From Amphritea sp. (GTDB taxonomy: Bacteria > Pseudomonadota > Gammaproteobacteria > Pseudomonadales > Balneatricaceae): 64,000 nt of DNA. The notes beneath the pieces are model-generated. The model was not told where the DNA came from and made no database searches. It saw only the letters and a program-made list of their open reading frames with translations. The stretch lies in assembly GCA_025800245.1 (NCBI GenBank), contig JAOXSA010000253.1, forward strand, positions 22,615 to 86,614, written 5' to 3'. Below are positions 18,221 through 26,485 of the stretch, piece after piece (positions within the stretch are counted from its first letter, which is position 1; each line of letters begins with the position of its first letter). Made by a program: the position numbers and the translations under genes.

Positions 18221-18877
18221 TCAGAAGCGGAAACGGGGATTTTCCGGATTCAGTTCTGCAGCACCCTGACCATTCGGACCAATATAATTGACATCGAGGT
18301 CGTGCAACAGAGAAAAGTGTTTGAACAGATTGACTTCGATCTCTTTCAGCGCCGCAGGGTTGCTGCATTCAAAGTGATATTCCAAACGGTAATCACTGTG
18401 ACTGGTTTCTTCGCCTTCATGATCGTGCTCATCATGGTCGTGGCCCTTATGATCATCATCGTGGTGCTCATCATGATCGTGGCCTTTATGACCTTCATCG
18501 TGATGCTCGTCATGGTCGTGGTCTTTATGACCGTCATCATGATGCTCTTCCTGACCATCACTATCCAGTGAGTGATTCAGATTAGCATGCTCAACCTGGC
18601 AGCCTGCCGCAGACGGCAGTGCCAGCACCACCTCAGGCATCTTCAGCTGTTTCTCAACCTTTGCCAGTACCTGACGCTGTTCATCATTGCGTGGAGCGTG
18701 TTCGAAACCCGCAAAGTTAGCTGCCGGACTTTCCAGCACCAGTTGCAGTTCATTACCTTCAAGTGCCACCAGCATTGTAGCAACACCGTGTTCATGGCTG
18801 TCGTGCTGCCGTTCAAAAGCCTGCACACTGCCTGCTACAAGAAGCAGGCTGCTTACCAATGTCAGTGATCTGTACAT
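18221..18877 (-). CDS. zrgA: ZrgA-type periplasmic zinc-binding protein (DUF2796)
   Basis: 218 residues from the ATG at 18877 (GGAGAG just upstream). A signal peptide (MYRSLTLVSSLLLVAGSVQA) leads into a DUF2796 domain (HEHGVATMLVALEGNELQL). It is interrupted near the middle by a ~45-residue His/Asp/Glu loop made of about three repeats of a 13-residue unit (GHKGHDHDEHHDD). The C-terminal part (HFSLLHDLDVNYIGPNGQGA) is conserved in the family. ZrgA of Vibrio cholerae is a Zur-regulated zinc protein; the same role here is supported by the ABC genes downstream and the Zur-like palindrome upstream. Confidence 0.85.
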   Translation of the reverse strand: MYRSLTLVSSLLLVAGSVQAFERQHDSHEHGVATMLVALEGNELQLVLESPAANFAGFEHAPRNDEQRQVLAKVEKQLKMPEVVLALPSAAGCQVEHANLNHSLDSDGQEEHHDDGHKDHDHDEHHDEGHKGHDHDEHHDDDHKGHDHDEHDHEGEETSHSDYRLEYHFECSNPAALKEIEVNLFKHFSLLHDLDVNYIGPNGQGAAELNPENPRFRF

Positions 18878-18991
18878 ATTCTCTCCAGATAAAAAAAGCA
18901 GCGGCACTTTTTCAGCCCGTCGAATGACAGGCCCAGTTACGTGGTGCGTCCGAATGATACGCAGAAACTGTAGTACCGCTGCAAGCTAATC

Positions 18992-19014
18992 GCAACGTTA
19001 TATTATAATAAAAG
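18992..19014. promoter_or_regulatory. Zur-box-like palindrome
   Basis: The site reads GCAACGTTATATTATAATAA followed by AAGC, close to the gammaproteobacterial Zur box pattern GAAATGTTATANTATAACATTTC: the central GTTATA/TATAAT arms match. It lies 115 bases upstream of zrgA and ~105 upstream of the divergent lipoprotein gene, so both could be repressed when zinc is sufficient. Confidence 0.7.
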
Positions 19015-19116
19015 CGATTCAGATCAAGTGTTTTGCGCATCCGTTTATTTTTTCTCAGATCTCTGGGTTACAATGCCTCCGCTTTAACCAAAATGATGCT
19101 AAACAAGGAAACACAA

Positions 19117-19347
19117 ATGGCACGTATTAAGTTGTTACTGGCTGTTGCAGCGGTGTTACCGCTCACGGCGTGCACTATCGTCACCCCAGGCACTGTTAAG
19201 GATATAAATAACTACTGGCTGAGCGATAATTGCGAAATTGGCAAAGCCTGCCCGGAAACACCTGAAGATTGCGAAAGCAGAACCGGTGACAGTAAGCAGG
19301 CTTGTCTTGAGTTTGTTGCTGAAAAGCAAAAAAAGCAGGCTCAGTAA
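19117..19347 (+). CDS. Small lipoprotein
   Basis: 76 residues from the ATG at 19117, behind AAGGA. The signal peptide ends in a lipobox (LTAC), giving a mature ~57-residue lipoprotein with three further cysteines (DNCEIGKACPETPEDCESR, then CLEF). It diverges from zrgA across the Zur-like site. The family is not recognised; the cysteines could be disulfide-bonded or metal-binding. Confidence 0.65.
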   Translation: MARIKLLLAVAAVLPLTACTIVTPGTVKDINNYWLSDNCEIGKACPETPEDCESRTGDSKQACLEFVAEKQKKQAQ

Positions 19348-19864
19348 TGTGCTGATGGCAGTATCCCTCCCCTGCCATCAATCTCATCCCCCGATGCCCA
19401 GCAGCATCAGTGTGCTCTGCTGATCTTAAAAACCATCAGGCTGTTCATGATCGCAGGCTCTCTGTCCGATCAGTACAAAGCTATAACCCAGCTCCGCACC
19501 GGCACTTCTGTCCCGCCCCCCATTGCCAAAGCAGGTTAACGATCCGACATCAGAGACCGCTTCCGTTCATCAAAGCCGTACGGCTGCACCAGCGTACCAT
19601 CCACGTCAAGCATTACGTGATGCATGTTTCCCCTTGTGCCCTATATAGCCACGTCAGTGACCGCCGAACAGTTCAATTACAAAAACCTATAAACGTTAAA
19701 GAAATAATTAATTTCAACAAATTTCTACTGACACATACTATAAATCCGTACCTTGATGGAGCCACTCTGAAACACGGCACCGGCTCAGAGAGGCGGACGA
19801 TAAGAAGTTATTTTCAGAACTTTTTATCAGAACTTTTTTATCAAAGCTTAGTATGGAGACAATC
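19348..19864. other. Long spacer containing a decayed gene
   Basis: 517 bases between the lipoprotein gene and ahpC. The first part holds the HAD-family remnant described separately. The last ~180 bases are AT-rich and should contain the ahpC promoter; I could not identify an OxyR site with confidence. Confidence 0.5.
19426..19625 (-). pseudogene. Remnant of a HAD-superfamily hydrolase
   Basis: On the minus strand an ATG at 19625 opens MHHVMLDVDGTLVQPYGFDE, an unmistakable HAD motif I (DVDGT). The frame stops after 29 codons. In another frame, directly downstream, CFGNGGRDRSAGAELGYSFV followed by LIG matches the motif IV region of phosphoglycolate-phosphatase-like HADs (normally GDG.WD...A..LG..F.G.G), with the key Asp residues partly lost and a terminal TAA at 19426–19428. 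The middle ~120 residues are deleted. The gene is therefore dead. Confidence 0.6.
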
Positions 19865-20434
19865 ATGTCAAACTCCCTGATTAACACCGAGATCAAACCA
19901 TTCAACGCTCAGGCGTTTCACAACGGCGAATTCACCGAAGTATCCGACGCCAACCTGAAAGGTCAGTGGTCCGTTGTGTTCTTCTACCCTGCTGACTTCA
20001 CCTTTGTCTGCCCGACTGAACTGGGTGATCTGGCGGATTACTACCCAGAATTGCAAAAAATGGGTGTCGAGGTTTACTCAGTATCCACAGATACACACTT
20101 CACTCATAAAGCATGGCATGACACCTCCGACACTATCGGCAAGATCCAGTTCCCGATGATCGGCGATCCAACCGGCCTGATCACTCGCAACTTTGAAGTG
20201 ATGATCGAAGAAGCAGGCCTGGCAGAACGCGGTACTTTCGTCATCGATCCGGAAGGCAAGATCCAGATCATCGAAATCAACGCTGGCGGCATCGGTCGTG
20301 ATGCAGGTGAGCTGGTTCGCAAGATTAAAGCGGCGCAGTACGTTGCAGCACACCCGGGTGAAGTATGCCCGGCTAAATGGAAAGAAGGTGAAGAGACACT
20401 GGCGCCTTCACTGGACCTGGTTGGCAAGATCTGA
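19865..20434 (+). CDS. ahpC: Alkyl hydroperoxide reductase subunit C
   Basis: 189 residues, starting at the ATG at 19865 with GGAGA just upstream (an in-frame ATG 12 bases earlier overlaps that site). The typical 2-Cys peroxiredoxin features are present: peroxidatic Cys in [15 protein letters not shown] and resolving Cys in [13 protein letters not shown] near the C-terminus. It reduces H2O2 and organic peroxides in the cytosol and is re-reduced by AhpF, encoded 103 bases downstream. Confidence 0.96.
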   Translation: MSNSLINTEIKPFNAQAFHNGEFTEVSDANLKGQWSVVFFYPADFTFVCPTELGDLADYYPELQKMGVEVYSVSTDTHFTHKAWHDTSDTIGKIQFPMIGDPTGLITRNFEVMIEEAGLAERGTFVIDPEGKIQIIEINAGGIGRDAGELVRKIKAAQYVAAHPGEVCPAKWKEGEETLAPSLDLVGKI

Positions 20435-20454
20435 GCATCGCTCTGATCGCCTCC

Positions 20455-20493
20455 GCCCGGGCCTGGCTTCCGCCCATTTGCCTGTGCCCGGGC
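20455..20493 (+). promoter_or_regulatory. GC-rich stem-loop between ahpC and ahpF
   Basis: CCCGGGC and GCCCGGG form a 7-bp stem with a ~23-base loop in the 103-base ahpC–ahpF spacer. Such hairpins often stabilise the upstream message or attenuate read-through, fitting the usual excess of AhpC over AhpF. No T-run follows. Confidence 0.5.
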
Positions 20494-20537
20494 CCCCTTA
20501 ACAGGACTAAAAGAATACGTCATTTCAGAGGTTTAAA

Positions 20538-22106
20538 ATGCTTGATGCCAACGTTAAACAACAGTTAGACGCATACCTTCAGAAGATTGTTAATCCGATT
20601 GAAGTGACTGTGTCACTGGACGACACCCCGAAATCTCAGGAGCTGAATCAACTGGCAACCGAAATTGCCAGCCTGAGCGGAAAAATAAGCCTGACTCACG
20701 GAACCACGCCTTCGGGCCGCCAGCCTTCCATGGCCATTGGCCCCCAGGGAGAGATACCGCGCATAGAATTTGCCGGCATTCCGATGGGCCACGAATTTAC
20801 ATCCCTGATTCTGGCACTGCTGCAATCCGGCGGTCATCCGGCTAAAGAGGAAGAAGCGCTGCTGAATCAGATTAAACAACTGGATCAGTCCATCGAGGTT
20901 GAAACCTTTATCTCGCTCTCCTGCCAGAACTGCCCGGAGGTAGTACAGGCATTCAACCTGATGGCGGTACTCAACCCGAATATACAGGCCCGTATGGTTG
21001 ACGGCGCCCTGTTCCAGGATGAAGTGGAACAACGCAATATCATGGCCGTACCCGCCGTCTATTTGAATGGCGAACTGTTTGGCCAGGGCCGTATGACACT
21101 GACGGAGATTCTCGACAAGCTGGACAGCGGTTCTGCGGCGGAAAAAGCAGCGCAGCTGGATGAAAAAGATTCCTACGACGTACTGATCGTCGGCGGCGGT
21201 CCGGCAGGGGCATCTGCGGCAATCTATGCCGCCCGTAAAGGTATCCGCACCGGTATTGTGGCCGAACGTTTTGGCGGTCAGGTCATGGATACCATGGCGA
21301 TCGAAAACTTTATTTCGGTACAGGCCACCGAAGGCCCGAAACTGGTGGCCAACCTCGAACAACACGTGCTGAGTTATGACGTCGATCTGGTGCAGAGCCA
21401 GAAAGCCGCCAAACTGCGCAAAAATGAGCTGATCGAGATCGAACTGGAAAGTGGCGCGACCCTGAAAAGCCGTTCCGTCATTCTCTCAACCGGTGCCCGC
21501 TGGAGAGAGATGAACGTACCCGGTGAACAGGAATACCGCGGCAGAGGTGTGGCTTACTGCCCGCACTGTGATGGTCCGCTGTTTAAGGGTAAATCGGTTG
21601 CAGTGATCGGTGGCGGTAACTCCGGTATCGAAGCGGCGATTGATCTGGCCGGTATCGTTGAACATGTCACCGTACTGGAATTTGCCGATACCCTGCGAGC
21701 CGACGAGGTGCTGCAACGCAAAGCCCGCTCACTGGGCAATGTTGAAATCATTACCAACGCCATGACTACTGAGGTAGCAGGCGACGGCCAGCGTGTCACC
21801 GGACTCAACTATCAGGATCGGATCAGCGGTGAAACTCATCAGTTGGTGCTGGCTGGCGTATTCGTCCAGATTGGCCTGGTACCGAACACCGAGTGGCTGA
21901 AAGGTGATATTGAGTTAAGCCAGCACGGCGAGATCGTGATCAATAATCGTGGCGAAACATCGATCCCCGGCGTCTTCGCTGCCGGCGATGTCACCACTGT
22001 CCCGTACAAGCAGATTATCATCGCCATGGGTTCCGGTTCAACGGCAGCACTGAGCGCGTTTGATCATCTGATTCGTGAACCTGTAGCAGAAGAGGCAGCA
22101 GCATAA
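20538..22106 (+). CDS. ahpF: Alkyl hydroperoxide reductase subunit F
   Basis: 522 residues, full length. The N-terminal tandem thioredoxin-like domain (1–200) carries a redox CQNC near residue 130. The FAD-binding thioredoxin-reductase part begins [22 protein letters not shown], with the second redox pair CPHC, the NADH-binding [12 protein letters not shown] and the C-terminal FAD motif [16 protein letters not shown]. It transfers electrons from NADH to AhpC. Confidence 0.96.
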   Translation: MLDANVKQQLDAYLQKIVNPIEVTVSLDDTPKSQELNQLATEIASLSGKISLTHGTTPSGRQPSMAIGPQGEIPRIEFAGIPMGHEFTSLILALLQSGGHPAKEEEALLNQIKQLDQSIEVETFISLSCQNCPEVVQAFNLMAVLNPNIQARMVDGALFQDEVEQRNIMAVPAVYLNGELFGQGRMTLTEILDKLDSGSAAEKAAQLDEKDSYDVLIVGGGPAGASAAIYAARKGIRTGIVAERFGGQVMDTMAIENFISVQATEGPKLVANLEQHVLSYDVDLVQSQKAAKLRKNELIEIELESGATLKSRSVILSTGARWREMNVPGEQEYRGRGVAYCPHCDGPLFKGKSVAVIGGGNSGIEAAIDLAGIVEHVTVLEFADTLRADEVLQRKARSLGNVEIITNAMTTEVAGDGQRVTGLNYQDRISGETHQLVLAGVFVQIGLVPNTEWLKGDIELSQHGEIVINNRGETSIPGVFAAGDVTTVPYKQIIIAMGSGSTAALSAFDHLIREPVAEEAAA

Positions 22107-22131
22107 ACTCTGCTGCCCGGAGGAAATCAGC

Positions 22132-22536
22132 ATGCTGAAAGTCAGCGATATTATGGTAAGAAACACTCTGGCACTGACTGACGATATGGGCCTGTCCCCC
22201 GCTGTCAGGAACATCACCGAAAGCGGCTTACTCGGCCTGCCGGTGGTCGATAGCAACAACACTCTGATCGGTTTCCTGTCTGAACAGGATTGCCTGCAGA
22301 AGCTGATGACTGAGAGCTATCACTGCGATAGTCATGTGACGGTTGCCGACATCATGCGCCGTAATCCGCTATCGGTCTCGGAAGAACTGACGGTCTTTGC
22401 TCTGGGACAGTTAATGGGTAAAGCAAAACCGAAAATCTATCCGGTCACCCAGGATCAGAAGCTGGTGGGTATTGTTACTCGTGGGCACATTGTCGCAGCA
22501 CTGTCTGAATCACTGGAACAATGCAAGGCGTTCTGA
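22132..22536 (+). CDS. CBS-domain protein
   Basis: 134 residues made almost entirely of two CBS motifs (LKVSDIMVRNTLALTDDMGL... and VTVADIMRRNPLSVSEELTV...). A strong GGAGG lies before the ATG, 25 bases after the ahpF stop, so it is probably the third gene of that operon. CBS pairs bind adenine nucleotides; no effector domain is attached. The link to peroxide defence is positional only. Confidence 0.75.
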   Translation: MLKVSDIMVRNTLALTDDMGLSPAVRNITESGLLGLPVVDSNNTLIGFLSEQDCLQKLMTESYHCDSHVTVADIMRRNPLSVSEELTVFALGQLMGKAKPKIYPVTQDQKLVGIVTRGHIVAALSESLEQCKAF

Positions 22537-22591
22537 TGTGATCAGTCAGATCATTCATACGCAGGGGATCAGCCACATCCCTTGCGCTTTT

Positions 22592-22800
22592 TCATGATCG
22601 GGTGCACTCCATGGTAACCCGCCGACAGTTGATAGAGATCTGCTTATGACGGCCGACGCCACCCATAACCAGATAACCTTCAGTGGCCTGCCATACCCTG
22701 GCTTGCTTAAAGCCCCGATCAACTTATAACTACCACCTTCACGCAAGCTGATAGTCACCTTCACCCACATTTTCGCCAGGTGACTCCTGCTTAGGAACCT
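22592..22800 (-). pseudogene. Possible frameshifted gene remnant
   Basis: On the minus strand one frame reads KVTISLREGGSYKLIGAL. A neighbouring frame then continues as QARVWQATEGYLVMGGVGRH and KQISINCRRVTMECTRS to a TGA at 22592–22594. Both stretches look like real protein, and their join suggests a single frameshift in an old gene. I do not recognise the family, and an intact gene cannot be assembled. Confidence 0.3.
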
Positions 22801-22826
22801 GCGATTGAAGATAATCATTTATCACT

Positions 22827-23129
22827 TCAGTATTCCGGGACAAAATCATCTTTCATACAGGTAGATGTACTGCGGGTGCGGCCACTGTCTTCATACTGAT
22901 AACGGCAGACCTTCTTCTTGTACAACGTTTTTACTTTACAGGCTTCACGGCCACTCTGTTCACGAAGCGCCTTACGCACACACTTTCTGACCGCGCTACT
23001 TTCCGGCCCCTGCTCCAGTTCCCACATACAGCTATCGGTGATCCAGTCTTTCGGTGCTCCGCCTATGTCACAGGCGGCAAAAGCAGAACTGCTGAACAGC
23101 ACGGTAAAGGCGATCAGGAAGGTTTTCAT
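22827..23129 (-). CDS. Secreted Cys-rich small protein
   Basis: 100 residues from the ATG at 23129 (GGAG eight bases upstream). The signal peptide MKTFLIAFTVLFSSSAFAA precedes a mature domain with six cysteines (ACDIGG, DSCMWE, RKCVRK, EACKVK, KVCRYQ, TCMKDD), suggesting three disulfides. It is basic and periplasmic or secreted. No known family is recognised. Confidence 0.6.
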   Translation of the reverse strand: MKTFLIAFTVLFSSSAFAACDIGGAPKDWITDSCMWELEQGPESSAVRKCVRKALREQSGREACKVKTLYKKKVCRYQYEDSGRTRSTSTCMKDDFVPEY

Positions 23130-23267
23130 TGTTGACTCCATGTCTTCTATCATTAACCCGACCAAGAGTATCTTACTCTCTGTTCTGTTTAAAGCTGACA
23201 GGTGCTTTTGCAGATCATATGCAAGCTCTGTAGAATGCTTTCGCCAGACTGAGGTAAAAGGAATTTT

Positions 23268-24314
23268 ATGCTGGTTTTCAAAAGCTTACGAAAGCTTATC
23301 TACCGACATTTCAAAAACATGAGATGGCAGGCCGTGGCGGCTCTGCTGCTTATCTACTGTTTCAGTAGCTGGGTACTGCTGCGCTGGGCCGGCGAGTCCG
23401 CCCTGCTCGGTTCAGACTTTATCTACTGGCTGATCGTGACCGCATCCACCGTCGGTTATGGTGACCTGTCACCGGAAACCCCGCTGGGCAAGTCAGTGGT
23501 TGCGTTTTATATCATCCCGTTCGGATTAAGCATGTTTGCGCTGACGGCTGGTAAATTTGCCGCCTTCAGTGCTTTTCAGTGGAGAAAAGGCGTTATGGGC
23601 CTGAAAGAACTAGACCTGAATGATCATATCGTGGTGGTTGGCTGGAACGAAGACCGCACCTTATCACTGCTGAAGCTGCTGCGCGAAGAAGCTCAGCAAT
23701 ATCGCAACCGGGATATCTGCCTCTGTGTTGCAGCAGAGATGGAAAACCCGATGCCGGGTGCCATCGAGTTTGTCCGGGCGCTGTGTCTGAACGATGAAGA
23801 GGACCTGAAGCGCGCCGACATTGCCGATGCATCCACCATCATTATCGACTGTGCGCAGGATGATCAGACCCTGAGCGCCGCCCTGAATATCTATAACCTT
23901 AACAGCAGCGCTCATATGATCGCCTACTTCCGTGATGAGAGCCTGAGCAAACTGCTGAAGCAACACTGCCCCAACATCGAATGCACACCGTCGGTATCAA
24001 CTGAGATGATGGTGAAATCCGCTATGGATCCTGGTTCCAGTCTGCTGCATCACGAACTGCTGAACGCCACTACCGGCATGACCCAGTATTCGGTCGTCAT
24101 GCCGGAAAGACTGCCGGAAATCACTGTCCGGGATCTGTACATTCCGCTGAAAGAGCACTACAGCGCGACCCTGATCGCTATCGATCTCGATAATGACGGT
24201 AAGCCAGAAGTGAATCCGTCACTGGAGCATCGGGTAAAACCGGGTTGTACGATCTACTATATCGCTGCCAAACGGCTTAGAGAACTGGACTGGGCCAGCC
24301 TTACCCAGCGTTGA
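23268..24314 (+). CDS. Two-TM potassium channel with TrkA-N-like domain
   Basis: 348 residues. Two membrane segments (~20–40 and ~75–98) surround a pore loop with the K+ selectivity filter TVGYGD (61–66). After a short linker, a RCK/TrkA-N-like Rossmann domain begins DHIVVVGWNEDRTLSLLKLL, with IIIDCAQDDQTLSAALN later; the usual GxGxxG is replaced by GWNEDR, so NAD binding is doubtful. A C-terminal domain follows. It is a ligand-gated inner-membrane K+ channel, and a single-gene unit. Confidence 0.85.
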   Translation: MLVFKSLRKLIYRHFKNMRWQAVAALLLIYCFSSWVLLRWAGESALLGSDFIYWLIVTASTVGYGDLSPETPLGKSVVAFYIIPFGLSMFALTAGKFAAFSAFQWRKGVMGLKELDLNDHIVVVGWNEDRTLSLLKLLREEAQQYRNRDICLCVAAEMENPMPGAIEFVRALCLNDEEDLKRADIADASTIIIDCAQDDQTLSAALNIYNLNSSAHMIAYFRDESLSKLLKQHCPNIECTPSVSTEMMVKSAMDPGSSLLHHELLNATTGMTQYSVVMPERLPEITVRDLYIPLKEHYSATLIAIDLDNDGKPEVNPSLEHRVKPGCTIYYIAAKRLRELDWASLTQR

Positions 24315-24331
24315 TCTAAAAAACCAGGTCC

Positions 24332-24538
24332 TTAAGAGCCCGTGCTATTCACATCACGGCGATCTTTTTCATACTCCCGGTATGATTTATCGGTGCCTTC
24401 AAGGCAGTTTTGCCGCTGGGTACCGGACAAAGTATCGCACTGCTGCCTTCTTACCTCCTGCGCGGCTTCATACCAGGTTTGCGAACTGCACCCAGTCAGC
24501 ACCATGACAGCCACGCTTAAAACAAATTCTCGTCTCAT
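24332..24538 (-). CDS. Small lipoprotein
   Basis: 68 residues. The short signal peptide ends in the lipobox LTGC. The mature ~53 residues are polar and charged (QEVRRQQCDTLSGTQRQNCLEGTDKSYREYEKDRRD) with two Cys. It sits three bases after the HAD gene stop, so co-transcription is likely. The spacing pattern CxxxxxxxRxxC is common in small gammaproteobacterial lipoproteins of unknown role. Confidence 0.6.
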   Translation of the reverse strand: MRREFVLSVAVMVLTGCSSQTWYEAAQEVRRQQCDTLSGTQRQNCLEGTDKSYREYEKDRRDVNSTGS

Positions 24539-24541
24539 TCT

Positions 24542-25018
24542 TTATCCTACCGATATTGTAAGCAGATCATTTAAGCGGGTGATCGCCTTATAATCACCAG
24601 AGCCGACGCGACTATCATTCAGATAATACCCCTGTATACCCGCCTGGACAGCCGGCAGGATATCTCTTTCGAGACTATCGCCAATCATGGCCACCTGGCA
24701 GGGAGAGCAGTTGAGCTTTTGCAGAATACGCGGGAAAAAATCAGGACTGTCCTTGCCCACGCCCAGAGTGTCGCTACAGAAATACCCCTGAATATACTGA
24801 TCAAGGGCCACTCTTTTAAACGCTTTGATAATATCATCGCGGGTTGAGTCAGCTGCACCGGTGGCAACGTAAACCTGCATGTTCTGACTCAGCGTCGCCA
24901 GCGTTTGCTCAGCTCCATCGACGCAGGCGACATGCTCCCAATCACACATTTTTCCAGTGGCTTCAGGGAAATCCACCATCAGGGTATCGCCCCAGTCAAA
25001 CAGCAGAATTCTGATCAT
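24542..25018 (-). CDS. HAD-superfamily hydrolase
   Basis: 158 residues, small for the family. Motif I is FDWGDTL (nucleophile and acid/base Asp separated by two residues), motif II is YVATGAAD, motif III is likely the Lys in GVGKDSPDFF and motif IV is MIGDSLERDI. It is a cytosolic phosphatase of unknown substrate, closest in layout to the small HAD proteins without a cap. A lipoprotein gene follows after three bases. Confidence 0.8.
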   Translation of the reverse strand: MIRILLFDWGDTLMVDFPEATGKMCDWEHVACVDGAEQTLATLSQNMQVYVATGAADSTRDDIIKAFKRVALDQYIQGYFCSDTLGVGKDSPDFFPRILQKLNCSPCQVAMIGDSLERDILPAVQAGIQGYYLNDSRVGSGDYKAITRLNDLLTISVG

Positions 25019-25050
25019 CTATTCATCCCTGAACCCAGCTCCTGTTGTTA

Positions 25051-25473
25051 TCAGCGCCGGATAAACACATACTGCTCTTTCTCTTCCTGCAGCCCCAGCG
25101 CCTTATAAAAGTCGTGGGTGTCCTGTCGCTTAGTATTACTCCGTACCCGTAAACCGTAGCCAAGCTCGTCGGCCCAGTCACGGATATGTTCAATCAGCTT
25201 GGTGCCGATCCCCATGCGACGAATCGCATCATCGACTACAATGCCGCCAATCTCGATAAACGGATCCGATGCGACGCGCAGAGACACGAAACCGTGAATC
25301 CAGCCCAGTACCCGGCCATCTTCTTCGTATACCCAGACATGGTGGGTATTATTGGCATTCAGCACCTGCAGTAAGCGCTGATGAGCATGCTCTTCTGATG
25401 ACACTTCATAGCCCAGCGTAGTCCCCAGCCGGTTAATACCTTCAAAGTCGTTAATTGTTGCGATCCTGATCAT
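25051..25473 (-). CDS. GNAT-family N-acetyltransferase
   Basis: 140 residues from the ATG at 25473 (MIRIATINDFEGINRLG). The acetyl-CoA-binding motif A reads GGIVVDDAIRRMGIGTKLIEHI, and motif B ends in RSNTKRQDTHDFYKALGLQ. It is a cytosolic acetyltransferase; the substrate is not predictable. A longer in-frame start 36 bases upstream is unlikely. Confidence 0.8.
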   Translation of the reverse strand: MIRIATINDFEGINRLGTTLGYEVSSEEHAHQRLLQVLNANNTHHVWVYEEDGRVLGWIHGFVSLRVASDPFIEIGGIVVDDAIRRMGIGTKLIEHIRDWADELGYGLRVRSNTKRQDTHDFYKALGLQEEKEQYVFIRR

Positions 25474-25575
25474 AAGCGTGCGCCCCTTTATTGTTTTAAT
25501 AAGATTCACGCCTGCACTTTGCTGCAGGTCTATTCAGAATATATGCTCTTGAAATAATTACAAATTTATAGTGTT

Positions 25576-26028
25576 TTATTCTGAATAGAGCTCTACAACA
25601 GCTTCAATCTCAATGGGCATATTACCAGGTAGCGATGCAACACCCACTGATGCACGGCAGTGCCGTCCTTGTTCCCCGAAAAGCTTAATCAACAACCCGG
25701 AACAACCATCAATGACCTGTGGATGATCGGTAAAATCGGCAACAGCATTGATATACCCTGTCACTTTAATAACACCATGAATACTATCTAATGAGCCGGT
25801 ATGTAAGCGCATTGCTGCCAGGAGATAACAACCGACCTGTCTGGCCAGATCTGCCGCTTGCTCAGCTGTGTATTCAGCCCCCACCTTGCCTACGGCATCC
25901 ACGGGCCCCTTACCCGAAAGAAACAGTAGATTCCCGGTACGTTTACAATGAATATACTCACCAGCCACATCTGCCAGATCAAGCAACTCAATACCAAGCT
26001 CTCTGAGTCGCTGTTCAGTCCCTTGCAT
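25576..26028 (-). CDS. RidA-family protein (YjgF/UK114-like)
   Basis: 150 residues from the ATG at 26028, which follows GGAGG by seven bases. It carries the RidA-like core (LLFLSGKGPVDAVGKVG..., CRASVGVASLPGNMPIEIEAVVEL). The arginine that RidA uses to hold the 2-aminoacrylate carboxylate is present in CRASVGV. It belongs to the longer Rid subgroups (150 residues against ~128), so imine hydrolysis is plausible but not certain. The reading frame opens inside the end of the upstream glyoxalase-like gene. Confidence 0.75.
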   Translation of the reverse strand: MQGTEQRLRELGIELLDLADVAGEYIHCKRTGNLLFLSGKGPVDAVGKVGAEYTAEQAADLARQVGCYLLAAMRLHTGSLDSIHGVIKVTGYINAVADFTDHPQVIDGCSGLLIKLFGEQGRHCRASVGVASLPGNMPIEIEAVVELYSE

Positions 26029-26042
26029 TACACACCCTCCAT

Positions 26043-26408
26043 TCAACCGTCATCATTGACCGGGCACCAGAACTCAATCCGGTTACCTTCAGGATCGAAG
26101 ATATAAAATACCTCAGCCCCCCAACCGTGCCGCTTGATTCCCTCAGAAGTTATTCTCAGTTGTCGGACTCTTTCAAGCCATCCACGGACATCTGCAACCT
26201 GCAGAGTGATAGTCAGTCCCTTTCCCTGACCGCTGTTAATCGAAGCGCGGGCTGCATTGGCAACACTCAACCGGGCCTGATCAGTTAAACCAAACTCAAC
26301 GAACCAGCTATTCTGTTCCAGTACGCTGAAACCCAGCTTTTCATAGAAGTGAACCGCGGCCTGCCAATGATCGCAGTAAAGAATGGTATTGGCGGTAACA
26401 ATATCCAT
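26043..26408 (-). CDS. Glyoxalase/bleomycin-resistance-fold protein
   Basis: 121 residues with the VOC fold: ILYCDHWQAAVHFYEKLGFSV at the N-terminus and EVFYIFDPEGNRIEFWCPV at the C-terminus. The final Glu and an N-terminal His are the expected metal ligands of one half-site. It may be a dioxygenase, lyase or binding protein; the substrate is unknown. It is co-transcribed with the downstream RidA-like gene. Confidence 0.75.
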   Translation of the reverse strand: MDIVTANTILYCDHWQAAVHFYEKLGFSVLEQNSWFVEFGLTDQARLSVANAARASINSGQGKGLTITLQVADVRGWLERVRQLRITSEGIKRHGWGAEVFYIFDPEGNRIEFWCPVNDDG

Positions 26409-26485
26409 GACTGTTCTCCAGCTATAGACAGATTACCGGAGCATGCCAGTAATTCCACCCAGCAACAACCTACCCTATAATCGGG

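Noticed and set aside
19410..19880. Plus-strand open frame of 156 codons before ahpC
   Set aside because: It reads antisense through the HAD remnant and overlaps the ahpC ribosome-binding site; composition is not protein-like.
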